DNA from: Oscillospiraceae bacterium
GTDB lineage: Bacteria; Bacillota; Clostridia; Oscillospirales; Acutalibacteraceae
Assembly (NCBI GenBank): GCA_015065865.1
Contig: SVPM01000017.1
Coordinates: forward strand, 1 to 35,768
Length of the DNA: 35,768 nt
Reading direction: 5' to 3'
Below are positions 16,083 through 25,234 of this stretch, piece by piece. The notes beneath the pieces are model-generated. The model saw only the letters and a list, made by a program, of their open reading frames with translations. It had not been told where the DNA came from and searched no databases. The position numbers and the translations under genes were made by a program. The stretch's first letter is position 1; every line of letters starts with the position of its first letter.

Positions 16083-16871
16083 CTATTGCTTTTGTGCTTT
16101 GCGCCAGACGGTGGGGCTGATACCATACAGCGTTTTGAACGCGTGGGAAAAGACAAAGGTATCTTCATATCCCACCGAGCGGGCGATGCGGGCGATGTCG
16201 TAATCGGTGGCGAGAAGATAGCCGCACGCGGCCTCCATCTTCATTTTCAAAATGTACTGCTGTGTGGAGATGCCGTGATGCTTTTTGAACAAAGCGGTAA
16301 GGTAACTCCGGTCGATATTCAAATACGCGGCGATATCCGTGACCGTAACTTTTTTGTAAAGCGAACGGCGCAGGTATTCTTCGGCACGTTCCACGTATGC
16401 CTTGTCGCCCGCCGCGTGGGGCAGAGGAACATTTTCCGCCAGCGCCTGCAAAAATGCATACGCCAGCGAAACTGCCCCGCACGGGTGGATATTTTCACCC
16501 TGCTTCGAAAGGGTGTCCAGCACGCGGGGGACGGTGGGGGAAACGGCCCGTACAGGGGTGTGGGAGGTTAGTCCGGCGGCGGCGTAGACCTCGTCCAGTC
16601 CGCTGCCGTAAATGCTGAGCCACTGATAATCCCACGGGTCTTCGCGGTCGGCTTCGTAATAGGTGCTGATATACGGCGGGATGAAGAATACCTCTCCTGC
16701 GTGCACTTCGTAATCGGTGCCGTGAATGCGAAAGAAACCGTGTCCCGAGCGTACGTAGTGCACCAGCCAGTGGTCGCGGATAAAGGGACCGAAAGAGTGG
16801 CACGGGGCGCACGCTTCTTCGCCGTATTGTAATCCGCTGATTTTCACATTGGTGGTTATATCAAAATGCAT
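16083..16871 (-). CDS. AraC-family transcriptional regulator (AraC2)
   Basis: The 262-residue regulator has an N-terminal cupin sensor (HYVRSGHGFFRIHGTDYEV...GEVFFIPPYISTYYEAD). The C-terminal AraC DNA-binding domain has two helix-turn-helix units, VTDIAAYLNIDRSYLTALFKKH and IARIARSVGYEDTFVFSHAFK. It is divergent from the GH4 glycosidase gene and most likely activates it in response to a galactoside. The ATG at 16871 is preferred over an upstream TTG at 16892 because the protein-family start fits and GGTG lies 7 nt before it, although this ribosome site is weak. Confidence 0.87.
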   Translation of the reverse strand: MHFDITTNVKISGLQYGEEACAPCHSFGPFIRDHWLVHYVRSGHGFFRIHGTDYEVHAGEVFFIPPYISTYYEADREDPWDYQWLSIYGSGLDEVYAAAGLTSHTPVRAVSPTVPRVLDTLSKQGENIHPCGAVSLAYAFLQALAENVPLPHAAGDKAYVERAEEYLRRSLYKKVTVTDIAAYLNIDRSYLTALFKKHHGISTQQYILKMKMEAACGYLLATDYDIARIARSVGYEDTFVFSHAFKTLYGISPTVWRKAQKQ

Positions 16872-16895
16872 TGTATCACCGTCTTTCTTCAAAAC

Positions 16896-16964
16896 AGAAT
16901 ATCACATTTTCACATATTTTGCAAGCATTTTCGCATAGACGAGAAAAGGCGCGTTCGCTATACT
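16896..16964. promoter_or_regulatory. Divergent promoters and shared motif site 2
   Basis: On the - strand TTGCAA (16924-16919) and TATTCT (16901-16896), 17 nt apart, form the AraC2 promoter. On the + strand TAGACG (16936-16941) and TATACT (16959-16964), 17 nt apart, form the GH4 promoter with a poor -35. The motif TTTTCACATATTTTGCA (16907-16923) ends 35 nt before the GH4 -10 and overlaps the AraC2 promoter. A protein bound there could activate GH4 and repress araC2. Confidence 0.6.
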
Positions 16965-16989
16965 GAAAGCAACGAAAGGAGTGTTTTTT

Positions 16990-18333
16990 ATGAAAATTAC
17001 CTTTATGGGTGCGGGCAGTACGGTGTTCGCCAAAAACGTGCTCGGGGACTGTATGTTGTCCGACGTGATGCACGACTGCGATATCGCGCTCTACGATATT
17101 GACAAAGACCGTTTGGAGGAAAGCGCGTTGCTTATCACCAAACTGAACGAGAATATTAACCAAAACCGTGCACATATCCGCTCGTATCTTGGTGTGGAAA
17201 ACCGCAAAGAAGCGTTGCGCGGTGCGGATTTTGTGGTGGATGCCATTCAAGTCGGCTTATATGAGCCGTGTACGGTGATCGATTTTGAGGTGCCGAAAAA
17301 GTACGGTCTGCGCCAGACCATCGGCGATACGCTGGGGATCGGCGGTATCTTCCGCACGTTGCGTACCATCCCCGTGTTGCGGGATTTTGCGGAGGATATG
17401 GCAGAGGTGTGCCCCAATGCGTGGTTTCTCAATTACACTAACCCGATGGCGATGTTGGCGGGATATATGCAACGGTACACCCCCATCAAAACGGTGGGGC
17501 TCTGCCACAGCGTGCAGGTGTGCGCCAACGCGGTGCTGAACAGTCTTGGCATGACCGAATACGTGGATAAGACCACCGACTTGATCGCGGGTATTAACCA
17601 TATGGGGTGGCTCTTGGAGATCCGTGATGCCGCGGGGAACGACTTGTATCCCGAGATCCGCCGCCGCACGGCGGAGTTGTTCGCCCGCATGGAGGCGGGT
17701 GAACAACTTGAGCACCGTGACCTCGTGCGTCTTGATTACGTCCGCCGTTTCGGTTACTACTGCACCGAAAGCAGCGAGCACAACGCGGAGTACAATCCCT
17801 TCTATATTAAGGCGAAATACCCTGAATTGATCGACCGTTATAACATTCCGCTGGATGAGTATCCCCGCCGTTGCGTGAATCAGATCGCCGGTTGGAAGAA
17901 ACAGAAGGAGGAACTGTTCCAAGGCGGTGAGATCTCGCATACCCGCACGCACGAATACGCTTCGCACATTATGGAGGCGATGATCACCAACAAGCCGTAT
18001 AAGATCGGCGGTAACGTGCTCAATCGCGGCCTTATCACCAACTTGGTGAAGGATGCGTGTGTCGAGGTGCCGTGTTTGGTGGACGGTATGGGCGTTCACC
18101 CGACCGTGGTGGGCGACCTGCCGGTGGCCTTGGCGGGCATGAATATGACCAACATCAACACCCAACTTGCCACCATCGAGGCGGCGGTGACCCGCCGTCG
18201 CGAGGATATCTACCGTGCGGCGATGCTGGAGCCACGCTGTGCGGCGGAACTCTCTATTGACGATATCGTTTCGATGTGCGACGACTTGATCGAAGCGCAT
18301 CAGGCGGTAGGATTTATGAAAGAGTACGACTGA
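16990..18333 (+). CDS. GH4 glycosidase, probably MelA-type alpha-galactosidase
   Basis: GH4 enzymes hydrolyse glycosides through an NAD+- and Mn2+-dependent oxidation-elimination mechanism. This 447-residue protein has the dinucleotide fold start MKITFMGAGSTVF, then QTIGDTLGIGG (109-119), LNYTNPMAM (147-155), CHSV at 172-175 and GINHM at 201-205. Cys172 and His204 are the expected Mn2+ ligands. The CHS pattern points to alpha-galactosidase rather than a 6-phospho-glycosidase (CN/CD-x-P), so the substrate is probably unphosphorylated; alpha-galacturonidase is an alternative. AAAGGAG 8 nt before ATG 16990 decides the start over a GTG at 16981. No signal peptide is seen. It is a single-gene transcript divergent from AraC2. 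Confidence 0.88.
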   Translation: MKITFMGAGSTVFAKNVLGDCMLSDVMHDCDIALYDIDKDRLEESALLITKLNENINQNRAHIRSYLGVENRKEALRGADFVVDAIQVGLYEPCTVIDFEVPKKYGLRQTIGDTLGIGGIFRTLRTIPVLRDFAEDMAEVCPNAWFLNYTNPMAMLAGYMQRYTPIKTVGLCHSVQVCANAVLNSLGMTEYVDKTTDLIAGINHMGWLLEIRDAAGNDLYPEIRRRTAELFARMEAGEQLEHRDLVRLDYVRRFGYYCTESSEHNAEYNPFYIKAKYPELIDRYNIPLDEYPRRCVNQIAGWKKQKEELFQGGEISHTRTHEYASHIMEAMITNKPYKIGGNVLNRGLITNLVKDACVEVPCLVDGMGVHPTVVGDLPVALAGMNMTNINTQLATIEAAVTRRREDIYRAAMLEPRCAAELSIDDIVSMCDDLIEAHQAVGFMKEYD

Positions 18334-18356
18334 ATCTATACATATCCCACAGAATA

Positions 18357-18398
18357 AAACGACCGCCCGAAGGTTTCGGCCTTCGGGCGGTCGTTTTG
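18357..18398. terminator. Strong bidirectional terminator
   Basis: An 18-bp perfect stem, from AAAACGACCGCCCGAAGG to its complement with a 6-nt TTTCGG loop, ends in a T4 run. It lies between the converging GH4 and aldose epimerase genes. Confidence 0.92.
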
Positions 18399-18424
18399 TT
18401 GTGTCGGTGGTGAAAAATTGCGGT

Positions 18425-18489
18425 TGACAACCCCTCCGATTTTCGGCCGTTTTCACGGCCAAAAATCACCTCCCCTTACACAGGGGAGG
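18425..18489. repeat. Intergenic hairpin repeat with CCTCCCCT/AGGGGAGG
   Basis: After TTGACAACCCCTCC there is a first hairpin (18438-18450 with 18455-18467, one mismatch, core GGCCGT/ACGGCC). A second, CCTCCCCT (18469-18476) with AGGGGAGG (18482-18489), follows. The earlier CCCCTCC can also pair with the last arm. Repeats built as TTGACAACCCCTC...CTCCCCT...AGGGGAG are, from memory, common between genes in gut Clostridia. Only one copy is in this window. Confidence 0.55.
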
Positions 18490-18509
18490 CGATGTTTCGC
18501 GGTTCGGTG

Positions 18510-19391
18510 TTAGCCCACCGTAATATCAAAGGTGTTTTCGTATTCGTCGAGCGGTGCCAAATGAATCATCAACTGCTTGGTGGAAAGATCGTCCACCTCG
18601 CCGTCGTAGGACGGGACACTGTACCACGGTTCGATGCAGATGTACGGCGCATCGGTGCGCGGTTTGTGCCAGAAGCCCAGTGCGTTCATATCGGGGTAGT
18701 AGAGATGCACGAACTTGTCGCTTTTACGTGAACGCAGGGTGATGCCGTCGCTCATATAGGTGAGGAAGATGGCGTCTATGTTGAACAGATCGTGCCGCAG
18801 AGAGAGGCGGTTGCCCTCTTCCATCGGGAAGGGACGGCGATGACCCGTATCAAAGCAGGTGTCGCTCATTTCCACCAGTTGCGGTTGCTTGTCGCTGTCG
18901 AACTCTACGTAGTAATCCTCAAACGACTCGCCTTCGGTGAGCGGCACGTTGAAACCGGGGTGGCCGCCCACTGCAAAGATGAGGGTGTTTTCACTGTCGG
19001 TATTTTCCACACGGAAGGTGTGATGAACGGTGTTGCCCTCGAGTGAATAGGTCACCGTGATGCGAAAACGGAAAGGGTATTGTGCCAACGTTTCGGCATT
19101 TTCGGTGAGTTCAAACGACACGGCGGTGGCCGTCTGCGCGCTCACGCGGGTGGTGCTGTTACGCAAAAAGCCGTGCAAACGCATCTCGTAGGTCTCGCCG
19201 TTGTAGGTGTATTTCCCTTCGAACAAACGGCCGCAGATGGGGAAGAGGTTGATGGCACGGCCGCTCCAATAGGTGGCATCCCCCTGCCACAGATATTCGC
19301 AGTTATCGGTTTTGGTCTGCACCGACCACAATTCCGCGCCGAGGTCGTTCACCTGCACGCGCAGGGTGTCGTTTTCGATGGTGTACAGCAT
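18510..19391 (-). CDS. Aldose 1-epimerase-family protein (LacX-like)
   Basis: The 293-residue protein belongs to the aldose-epimerase fold family and probably interconverts alpha and beta sugar anomers for the operon's isomerase or kinase. The catalytic residues expected for mutarotases are visible: His73 in LHGFLRN, His144 in GGHPGFN and Glu254 in CIEPW. Length and motifs match the LacX-type branch found beside sugar-catabolism genes. AAGGAGG lies 7 nt before the ATG. It is the last gene of the operon that starts with the HTH-kinase fusion, 19 nt after the aldolase. Confidence 0.85.
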   Translation of the reverse strand: MLYTIENDTLRVQVNDLGAELWSVQTKTDNCEYLWQGDATYWSGRAINLFPICGRLFEGKYTYNGETYEMRLHGFLRNSTTRVSAQTATAVSFELTENAETLAQYPFRFRITVTYSLEGNTVHHTFRVENTDSENTLIFAVGGHPGFNVPLTEGESFEDYYVEFDSDKQPQLVEMSDTCFDTGHRRPFPMEEGNRLSLRHDLFNIDAIFLTYMSDGITLRSRKSDKFVHLYYPDMNALGFWHKPRTDAPYICIEPWYSVPSYDGEVDDLSTKQLMIHLAPLDEYENTFDITVG

Positions 19392-19410
19392 AGTGTACCT
19401 CCTTCTCTAC

Positions 19411-20247
19411 TTAATACTTACCGTCCGAGCCGAACAAGCGGATCTTTTCCATCACCGTCTGCTTGATGAGTTCCACCTTGCGGTTGCGGATATCGAGGTA
19501 GGCAAGGCCTTCTTCGAGGCCCTGCTTCATCGCGGTGTTACCCGCCACGCACAGGTCGGTGAAGATGTTGACCTTCGCGATGCCTTCGCGGATGGTGTTG
19601 CGGAAATCGTCATCCGACAAGCCGGAACCGCCGTGCAACACCAGCGGGGTATCCAGTGCGGCACGGATCTCTTTCAGACGGTTGATATCCAGTTTCGGCT
19701 TAGACTTGTAGGCGCCGTGGGCGGTGCCGATGGCGATCGCGAGAGCATCCACACCCGTTTCACGCACAAATTCCACCGCTTCTTCGGGGGTGGTATATTG
19801 GTCGGAAGTTTCGTTGTCGCCCGTGTCGGCTTGACCGACGTGGCCGATCTCGCCCTCCACCGTCACACCCATGGCGTGGGCGATCTTCACCATTTCGCGG
19901 GTGTTTTCAAAGTTCTTCGCGGGGTCGCCTGCCGAACCGTCGAACATAATGCTGGAGAAACCGAGTTTCAAAGCTTCGATGCAACGCTCGAAGGTGAGAC
20001 CGTGGTCGTAGTGCACCACCACCGGCACGGTGGCGCGTTTGGCCGCCGCGATGATGGAGGGGGCGATCAACTTCAGTTCACCGTGGGGCAACAGCACTTC
20101 CGCCGTACCGATGACGATGGGGGAGCGCAGTTCTTCCGCCGCGGCAATGGCGGCTTCCAGCATATCGGTATCGGTGGTGTTGAACAGGCCGACACCGTAG
20201 TGATTCTTTTGGGCGTCTTTCAAGACGTCGTTCAAATTAACTAACAT
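19411..20247 (-). CDS. Class II (Zn-dependent) ketose-bisphosphate aldolase
   Basis: This 278-residue TIM-barrel aldolase cleaves a ketose phosphate into dihydroxyacetone phosphate and an aldehyde. Zn2+ ligands can be seen: His82 in YDHG, Glu133 in EGEIG, His177 in GTAHG and His205 in LHGGSG. The active-site acid is probably Asp81. The short form resembles GatY/KbaY and Bacillus-type FbaA. In this operon, after a lyxose isomerase and a PfkB kinase, its substrate may be a ketose 1-phosphate or 1,6-bisphosphate made by the neighbours rather than the glycolytic intermediate. GAGGAG precedes the ATG, and only 5 nt separate it from the isomerase gene. Confidence 0.9.
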   Translation of the reverse strand: MLVNLNDVLKDAQKNHYGVGLFNTTDTDMLEAAIAAAEELRSPIVIGTAEVLLPHGELKLIAPSIIAAAKRATVPVVVHYDHGLTFERCIEALKLGFSSIMFDGSAGDPAKNFENTREMVKIAHAMGVTVEGEIGHVGQADTGDNETSDQYTTPEEAVEFVRETGVDALAIAIGTAHGAYKSKPKLDINRLKEIRAALDTPLVLHGGSGLSDDDFRNTIREGIAKVNIFTDLCVAGNTAMKQGLEEGLAYLDIRNRKVELIKQTVMEKIRLFGSDGKY

Positions 20248-20252
20248 AGCAA

Positions 20253-22000
<1,748 letters not shown>

Positions 22001-22025
22001 ATTGCTCCCCGTCCTTTCTGTTTCC

Positions 22026-22057
22026 ATTATAATGCAAAAGGCACGGTTTCGTAAACC
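22026..22057 (-). promoter_or_regulatory. Promoter with palindromic operator of the kinase operon
   Basis: A perfect TATAAT lies at 22031-22026 on the - strand. The -35 region is poor (TTACGA, 17 nt upstream) and is covered by the palindrome GGTTTCGTAAACC (22045-22057). Its place over the -35 is right for a repressor site. The obvious candidate binder is the XRE domain encoded immediately downstream. Confidence 0.55.
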
Positions 22058-22108
22058 TATACTTTCGAGATATTAGGCGTAGAATTTTGTGCTTTTTGCC
22101 TTTGGGTT

Positions 22109-22930
22109 CTACGATTCGTAGAGTTGCTGTTCCGCATTGCGGCGATACACCGCGGGTGTGCATCCGACCCGTTCACGGAAGGTGCGAATGAAGTTGTTCA
22201 CGTCGCCGAACCCGCATCGTGCGGCGATCTGAGCCACGCTGTGCTCGGTGGTGAGCAACAGCTCCCGTGCAAACGACAGGCGGCAGAGCACCAGATACTG
22301 TTTGGGGCTGTAACCCGTCCAATCCCGAAAGGCATGCGAGAGGTAGGACGGACTCAGATAGAAATCCCGTGCCAAGGTTTCGAGCGAGATATCCTCGCTG
22401 AAATGAGCATCCAGATACGACTGGATCCGCAACACCGTTTCGCTGACACGGTGGGCGGGGAGGGGGAACTGTTCGCGCTTCAGTCGGTAACAGGTGATGA
22501 GCAACAGTTGAAGCAGAGCGGCGATACGATGCCGTTTGAACGAGCGAGGTGCCGTGTCTTCATCTGCGATCTGTTGCAGGGTGCGTTCCACCTCTTCGGC
22601 GACGGTATCTACGTAAAACACGTGACAAAAATCATCGGGGCGGCGGTCGAACACGGCACGCAGACGCGGTTCATCCACGGCGGCGGCAAGCTGTTCGGCG
22701 GTGATACGCATCCACCAACGATGATAGGGGGTATCCAGCACGGTGACGCTGTGTTCTTCCAAGCGGCTGATGAAGATCAGCGCGTGTTCACCCGCCTCAT
22801 ACGTTGATTTCCCGATACGAATACGGATGCGCCCTTTTTTGACATAGATCAGTTCGTGCGTGTTATGAAAATGTTGCTCGATGGAATCGGTGCTATCCGA
22901 ATATACACAGACGATGCGTTCTTCCGCCAC
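22109..22930 (-). CDS. AraC-family transcriptional regulator (AraC3)
   Basis: The 273-residue protein has a cupin sensor domain (HFHNTHELIYVKKGRIRIRIG) and a C-terminal AraC DNA-binding domain. The two helix-turn-helix units are ETLARDFYLSPSYLSHAFRDW and VAQIAARCGFGDVNNFIRTFR. The GTG at 22930 is the start, since AAAAAGGAG lies 9 nt before it and the frame further upstream gives no family-like sequence. It is divergent from the OYE/SDR/FAD operon, which it probably controls. The downstream kinase operon on the same strand has its own promoter, 108 nt away. Confidence 0.86.
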   Translation of the reverse strand: MAEERIVCVYSDSTDSIEQHFHNTHELIYVKKGRIRIRIGKSTYEAGEHALIFISRLEEHSVTVLDTPYHRWWMRITAEQLAAAVDEPRLRAVFDRRPDDFCHVFYVDTVAEEVERTLQQIADEDTAPRSFKRHRIAALLQLLLITCYRLKREQFPLPAHRVSETVLRIQSYLDAHFSEDISLETLARDFYLSPSYLSHAFRDWTGYSPKQYLVLCRLSFARELLLTTEHSVAQIAARCGFGDVNNFIRTFRERVGCTPAVYRRNAEQQLYES

Positions 22931-22967
22931 GATACAGCACTCCTTTTTGATTAAAAACGTCATATTC

Positions 22968-22996
22968 ATTGTACCACGACCCGCGATGTCGCGCAA
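22968..22996 (-). promoter_or_regulatory. Promoter of AraC3
   Basis: On the - strand TTGCGC (22996-22991) and TACAAT (22973-22968) are 17 nt apart. The shared motif at 23012-23037 starts 15 nt upstream of this -35, matching the 14-nt gap at site 1. Confidence 0.6.
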
Positions 22997-23011
22997 GGCG
23001 AAAAAACGAAA

Positions 23012-23077
23012 AAAAGCAGATTTTACATATTTTTGCACAGAACCTGCCGACTTTCGCAAAGTCGTATATGCTACAAT
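23012..23077 (+). promoter_or_regulatory. Shared motif site 3 and promoter of the redox operon
   Basis: TTTTACATATTTTTGCA (23021-23037), preceded by AAAAGCAGA, is the third copy of the AraC-linked motif. The + strand promoter is an extended -10 (TGC then TACAAT at 23072-23077) with no recognisable -35, as expected when an activator is needed. The motif ends 34 nt before the -10, against 35 nt at the GH4 promoter. Confidence 0.6.
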
Positions 23078-23112
23078 GATAGCGGAGAAATTCGCCTATG
23101 GGAGAGTGCAGT

Positions 23113-24441
23113 ATGGAACACAGAGAGTTTCACTATACCTCAATTAACGACGTACAAGCGGAGGCGGCCGCATTGGGTGTGGCACTGCCGCTGTCGGAAA
23201 ATACGGCGGTGCTGAAAAAACCGCTTGCGGTGGGGGGCGTTACCTTGCCGAATCGTTTGGCAATTCAGCCTATGGAAGGATGCGACGGCACGGCGGACGG
23301 TGCGCCCGATGAACTGACTTTGCGGCGGTATCGCCGCTTTGCGGCAAGCGGTGCGGCGCTGATCTGGGCAGAGGCAACGGCGGTGGTGCCCGAAGGACGC
23401 GCGAACCCGCGCCAGTTGATGCTGACTGCCGATAATCTGGATGCCTACAAATTCATGGTGGAGGAAATGCGCGAGATATGTCTGCGTGAAAACGGATTTT
23501 CACCGTTTATCGTGTTGCAGATGACCCATTCGGGGCGGTATTCCAAACCGCAGGGCACCCCCGCACCGTTGATCGCTTATAACAACCCGATTTTTGAAAA
23601 GAGCGCACCGATCGATCCTTCACGGGTGGTGAGCGACGACTATTTGGCCGCTCTTCCCGCACGGTATGCCGAAACCGCTCGCTTGGCGGCACAAGCGGGG
23701 TTCGATGCGGTGGATATCAAGTGCTGTCACCGCTATTTGATGAGTGAGTTGCTTTCGGCCTATGAGCGAGAGGGACGGTACGGCGGCGACTTTGCGGGGC
23801 GTACCCGTTTGCTGTGTGAAACGGCAGAGGCGGTGAAGGCTGCGGCACCCGCTTCCTTGATGGTGTCTTCGCGCCTCAATTTGTACGACGGGTTTCCTTT
23901 TCCATACGGATTCGGCGTGACGGCAGAGAGCGGGCTTACTCCCGTGCTTGACGAGGCAAAACAGGTGGTAACGCTGTTGCACGAACGGTACGGTATGCCG
24001 CTGCTTGATTTTACCATCGGCAACCCCTACGTCAACCCGCACGTCAACCGCCCGTACGACAAGGGCGGATATCTGCCGCCCGAGCACCCGCTCGAAGGGG
24101 TGGCGCGTATGATGGATTGTGTCGGCGAAGTGCGCCGTGCCTTTCCGAATCTGACGGTCATCGGTTCGGGATATTCCTATCTGCGGCAGTTTGCACCGCA
24201 ACTGGCGGCCGGCGCGGTGGAAAGCGGCGTGTGCGATATGGCGGGCTTCGGCCGCGAAGCGTTTGCTTACCCGACTTTTGCACGGGACATTGCGGAAAAC
24301 GGCAGGATGGATCCGAAAAAGTGCTGCATTACCTGCGGTAAATGCACCGAGCTGATGCGTGCGGGCAGTGTGGCGGGGTGCGTTCCGCGGGACGGCGCGG
24401 TATACGCACCGATCTATCGGCGTGACGTGTTGAAGAAATAA
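23113..24441 (+). CDS. Old Yellow Enzyme-like NADH:flavin oxidoreductase with Fe-S cysteine motif
   Basis: The 442-residue protein is an OYE/2,4-dienoyl-CoA-reductase-type TIM barrel that would bind FMN and reduce an activated C=C bond. Visible are PNRLAIQPMEG near the start, QMTHSGRYS in the middle, and KCCHRYLMSELLS followed by GRYGG, which replaces the usual H-x-A-H-G-Y-L block. Near the C-terminus C405-x2-C408-x2-C411-x11-C423 can hold a 4Fe-4S cluster, as in dienoyl-CoA reductase and BaiCD. The second, pyridine-nucleotide-binding half of those proteins is missing, so electrons must come from another protein. GGGAGAG before ATG 23113 decides the start over ATG 23098. It is first in an operon with an SDR and a FAD protein. 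Confidence 0.82.
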   Translation: MEHREFHYTSINDVQAEAAALGVALPLSENTAVLKKPLAVGGVTLPNRLAIQPMEGCDGTADGAPDELTLRRYRRFAASGAALIWAEATAVVPEGRANPRQLMLTADNLDAYKFMVEEMREICLRENGFSPFIVLQMTHSGRYSKPQGTPAPLIAYNNPIFEKSAPIDPSRVVSDDYLAALPARYAETARLAAQAGFDAVDIKCCHRYLMSELLSAYEREGRYGGDFAGRTRLLCETAEAVKAAAPASLMVSSRLNLYDGFPFPYGFGVTAESGLTPVLDEAKQVVTLLHERYGMPLLDFTIGNPYVNPHVNRPYDKGGYLPPEHPLEGVARMMDCVGEVRRAFPNLTVIGSGYSYLRQFAPQLAAGAVESGVCDMAGFGREAFAYPTFARDIAENGRMDPKKCCITCGKCTELMRAGSVAGCVPRDGAVYAPIYRRDVLKK

Positions 24442-24454
24442 GGGGGATATGAAT

Positions 24455-25225
24455 ATGAAAGTGGCATCGGTTACGGGATCGCGGCGCGGCATCGGTTTGG
24501 CGATCGCACGGGAATTGGCGCGTGACGGCTATACCGTGGTCTTGTCGGATATTATCGAAAAGGCAGAGACGGCACCCCTGCTGGAAGAACTCACCGCCGA
24601 AGGGCTTACGGTGGATTATTTCCGCTGTGATATCAGCAACACGGCCGACCGTGCGGCGTTTTTTGCGTACATTGATGAAACCTACGGGCGGCTGGACGTG
24701 CACGTGAACAACGCGGGGGTTGCCCCGCGGGTGCGGTTGGATATTTTGGAAACCACCGAGGAGAGTTTTGATTTTCTTATCAACGTGAATCTGCGCGGCA
24801 CCTTCTTTATGTGTCAAGCGGCGGCCAATTTGATGCGAGGGTATCAGGCGCGTGGGGTGGAAGATTACACCCCGCGTATCGTAAACATCGCCTCTATGTC
24901 GTCCTACACGTCATCCACCAACCGCGGAGAGTATTGTATTTCCAAAGCGGGCATCTCGATGGTGACCCAACTGTTTGCGGATAAATTGGCCGAGGACGGC
25001 ATTCCTGTGTTTGAGGTGCGTCCCGGTATCATTCAAACCGATATGACCGCAACGGTGACCGAAAAGTATCAAAAACTTATCGACGGCGGTGTGACCCCCA
25101 TTCGTCGTTTCGGTCAGCCCGAGGACGTGGCAAATTGCGTGATGGCGGCGGTGAGCGGTCGCTTGGATTTTGCCACGGGACAGGTGCTCAATGCGGACGG
25201 CGGTTTTCATATCCGTCGTCTGTGA
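24455..25225 (+). CDS. Short-chain dehydrogenase/reductase (SDR)
   Basis: The 256-residue classical SDR oxidises or reduces a hydroxyl/ketone with NAD(P). It has TGSRRGIG at residues 7-14, NNAG at 85-88 and the catalytic set Ser147, Tyr160, Lys164 (in YCISK). Asp32 after the second strand favours NAD(H) over NADP(H). The second ATG (24455) is preferred because AGGGGGAT lies 8 nt before it, while the ATG at 24449 is only 2 nt from it. It lies 13 nt after the OYE-like gene and 9 nt before the FAD-protein gene. A substrate handled by both an ene-reductase and a dehydrogenase is likely. Confidence 0.88.
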   Translation: MKVASVTGSRRGIGLAIARELARDGYTVVLSDIIEKAETAPLLEELTAEGLTVDYFRCDISNTADRAAFFAYIDETYGRLDVHVNNAGVAPRVRLDILETTEESFDFLINVNLRGTFFMCQAAANLMRGYQARGVEDYTPRIVNIASMSSYTSSTNRGEYCISKAGISMVTQLFADKLAEDGIPVFEVRPGIIQTDMTATVTEKYQKLIDGGVTPIRRFGQPEDVANCVMAAVSGRLDFATGQVLNADGGFHIRRL

Positions 25226-25234
25226 GGTGAGAGT

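Noticed and set aside
22078-22113. CGTAGAA/TTCTACG inverted repeat at the end of araC3.
   Set aside because: Only 7 bp with a 22-nt loop and no T-run; too weak to call a terminator.
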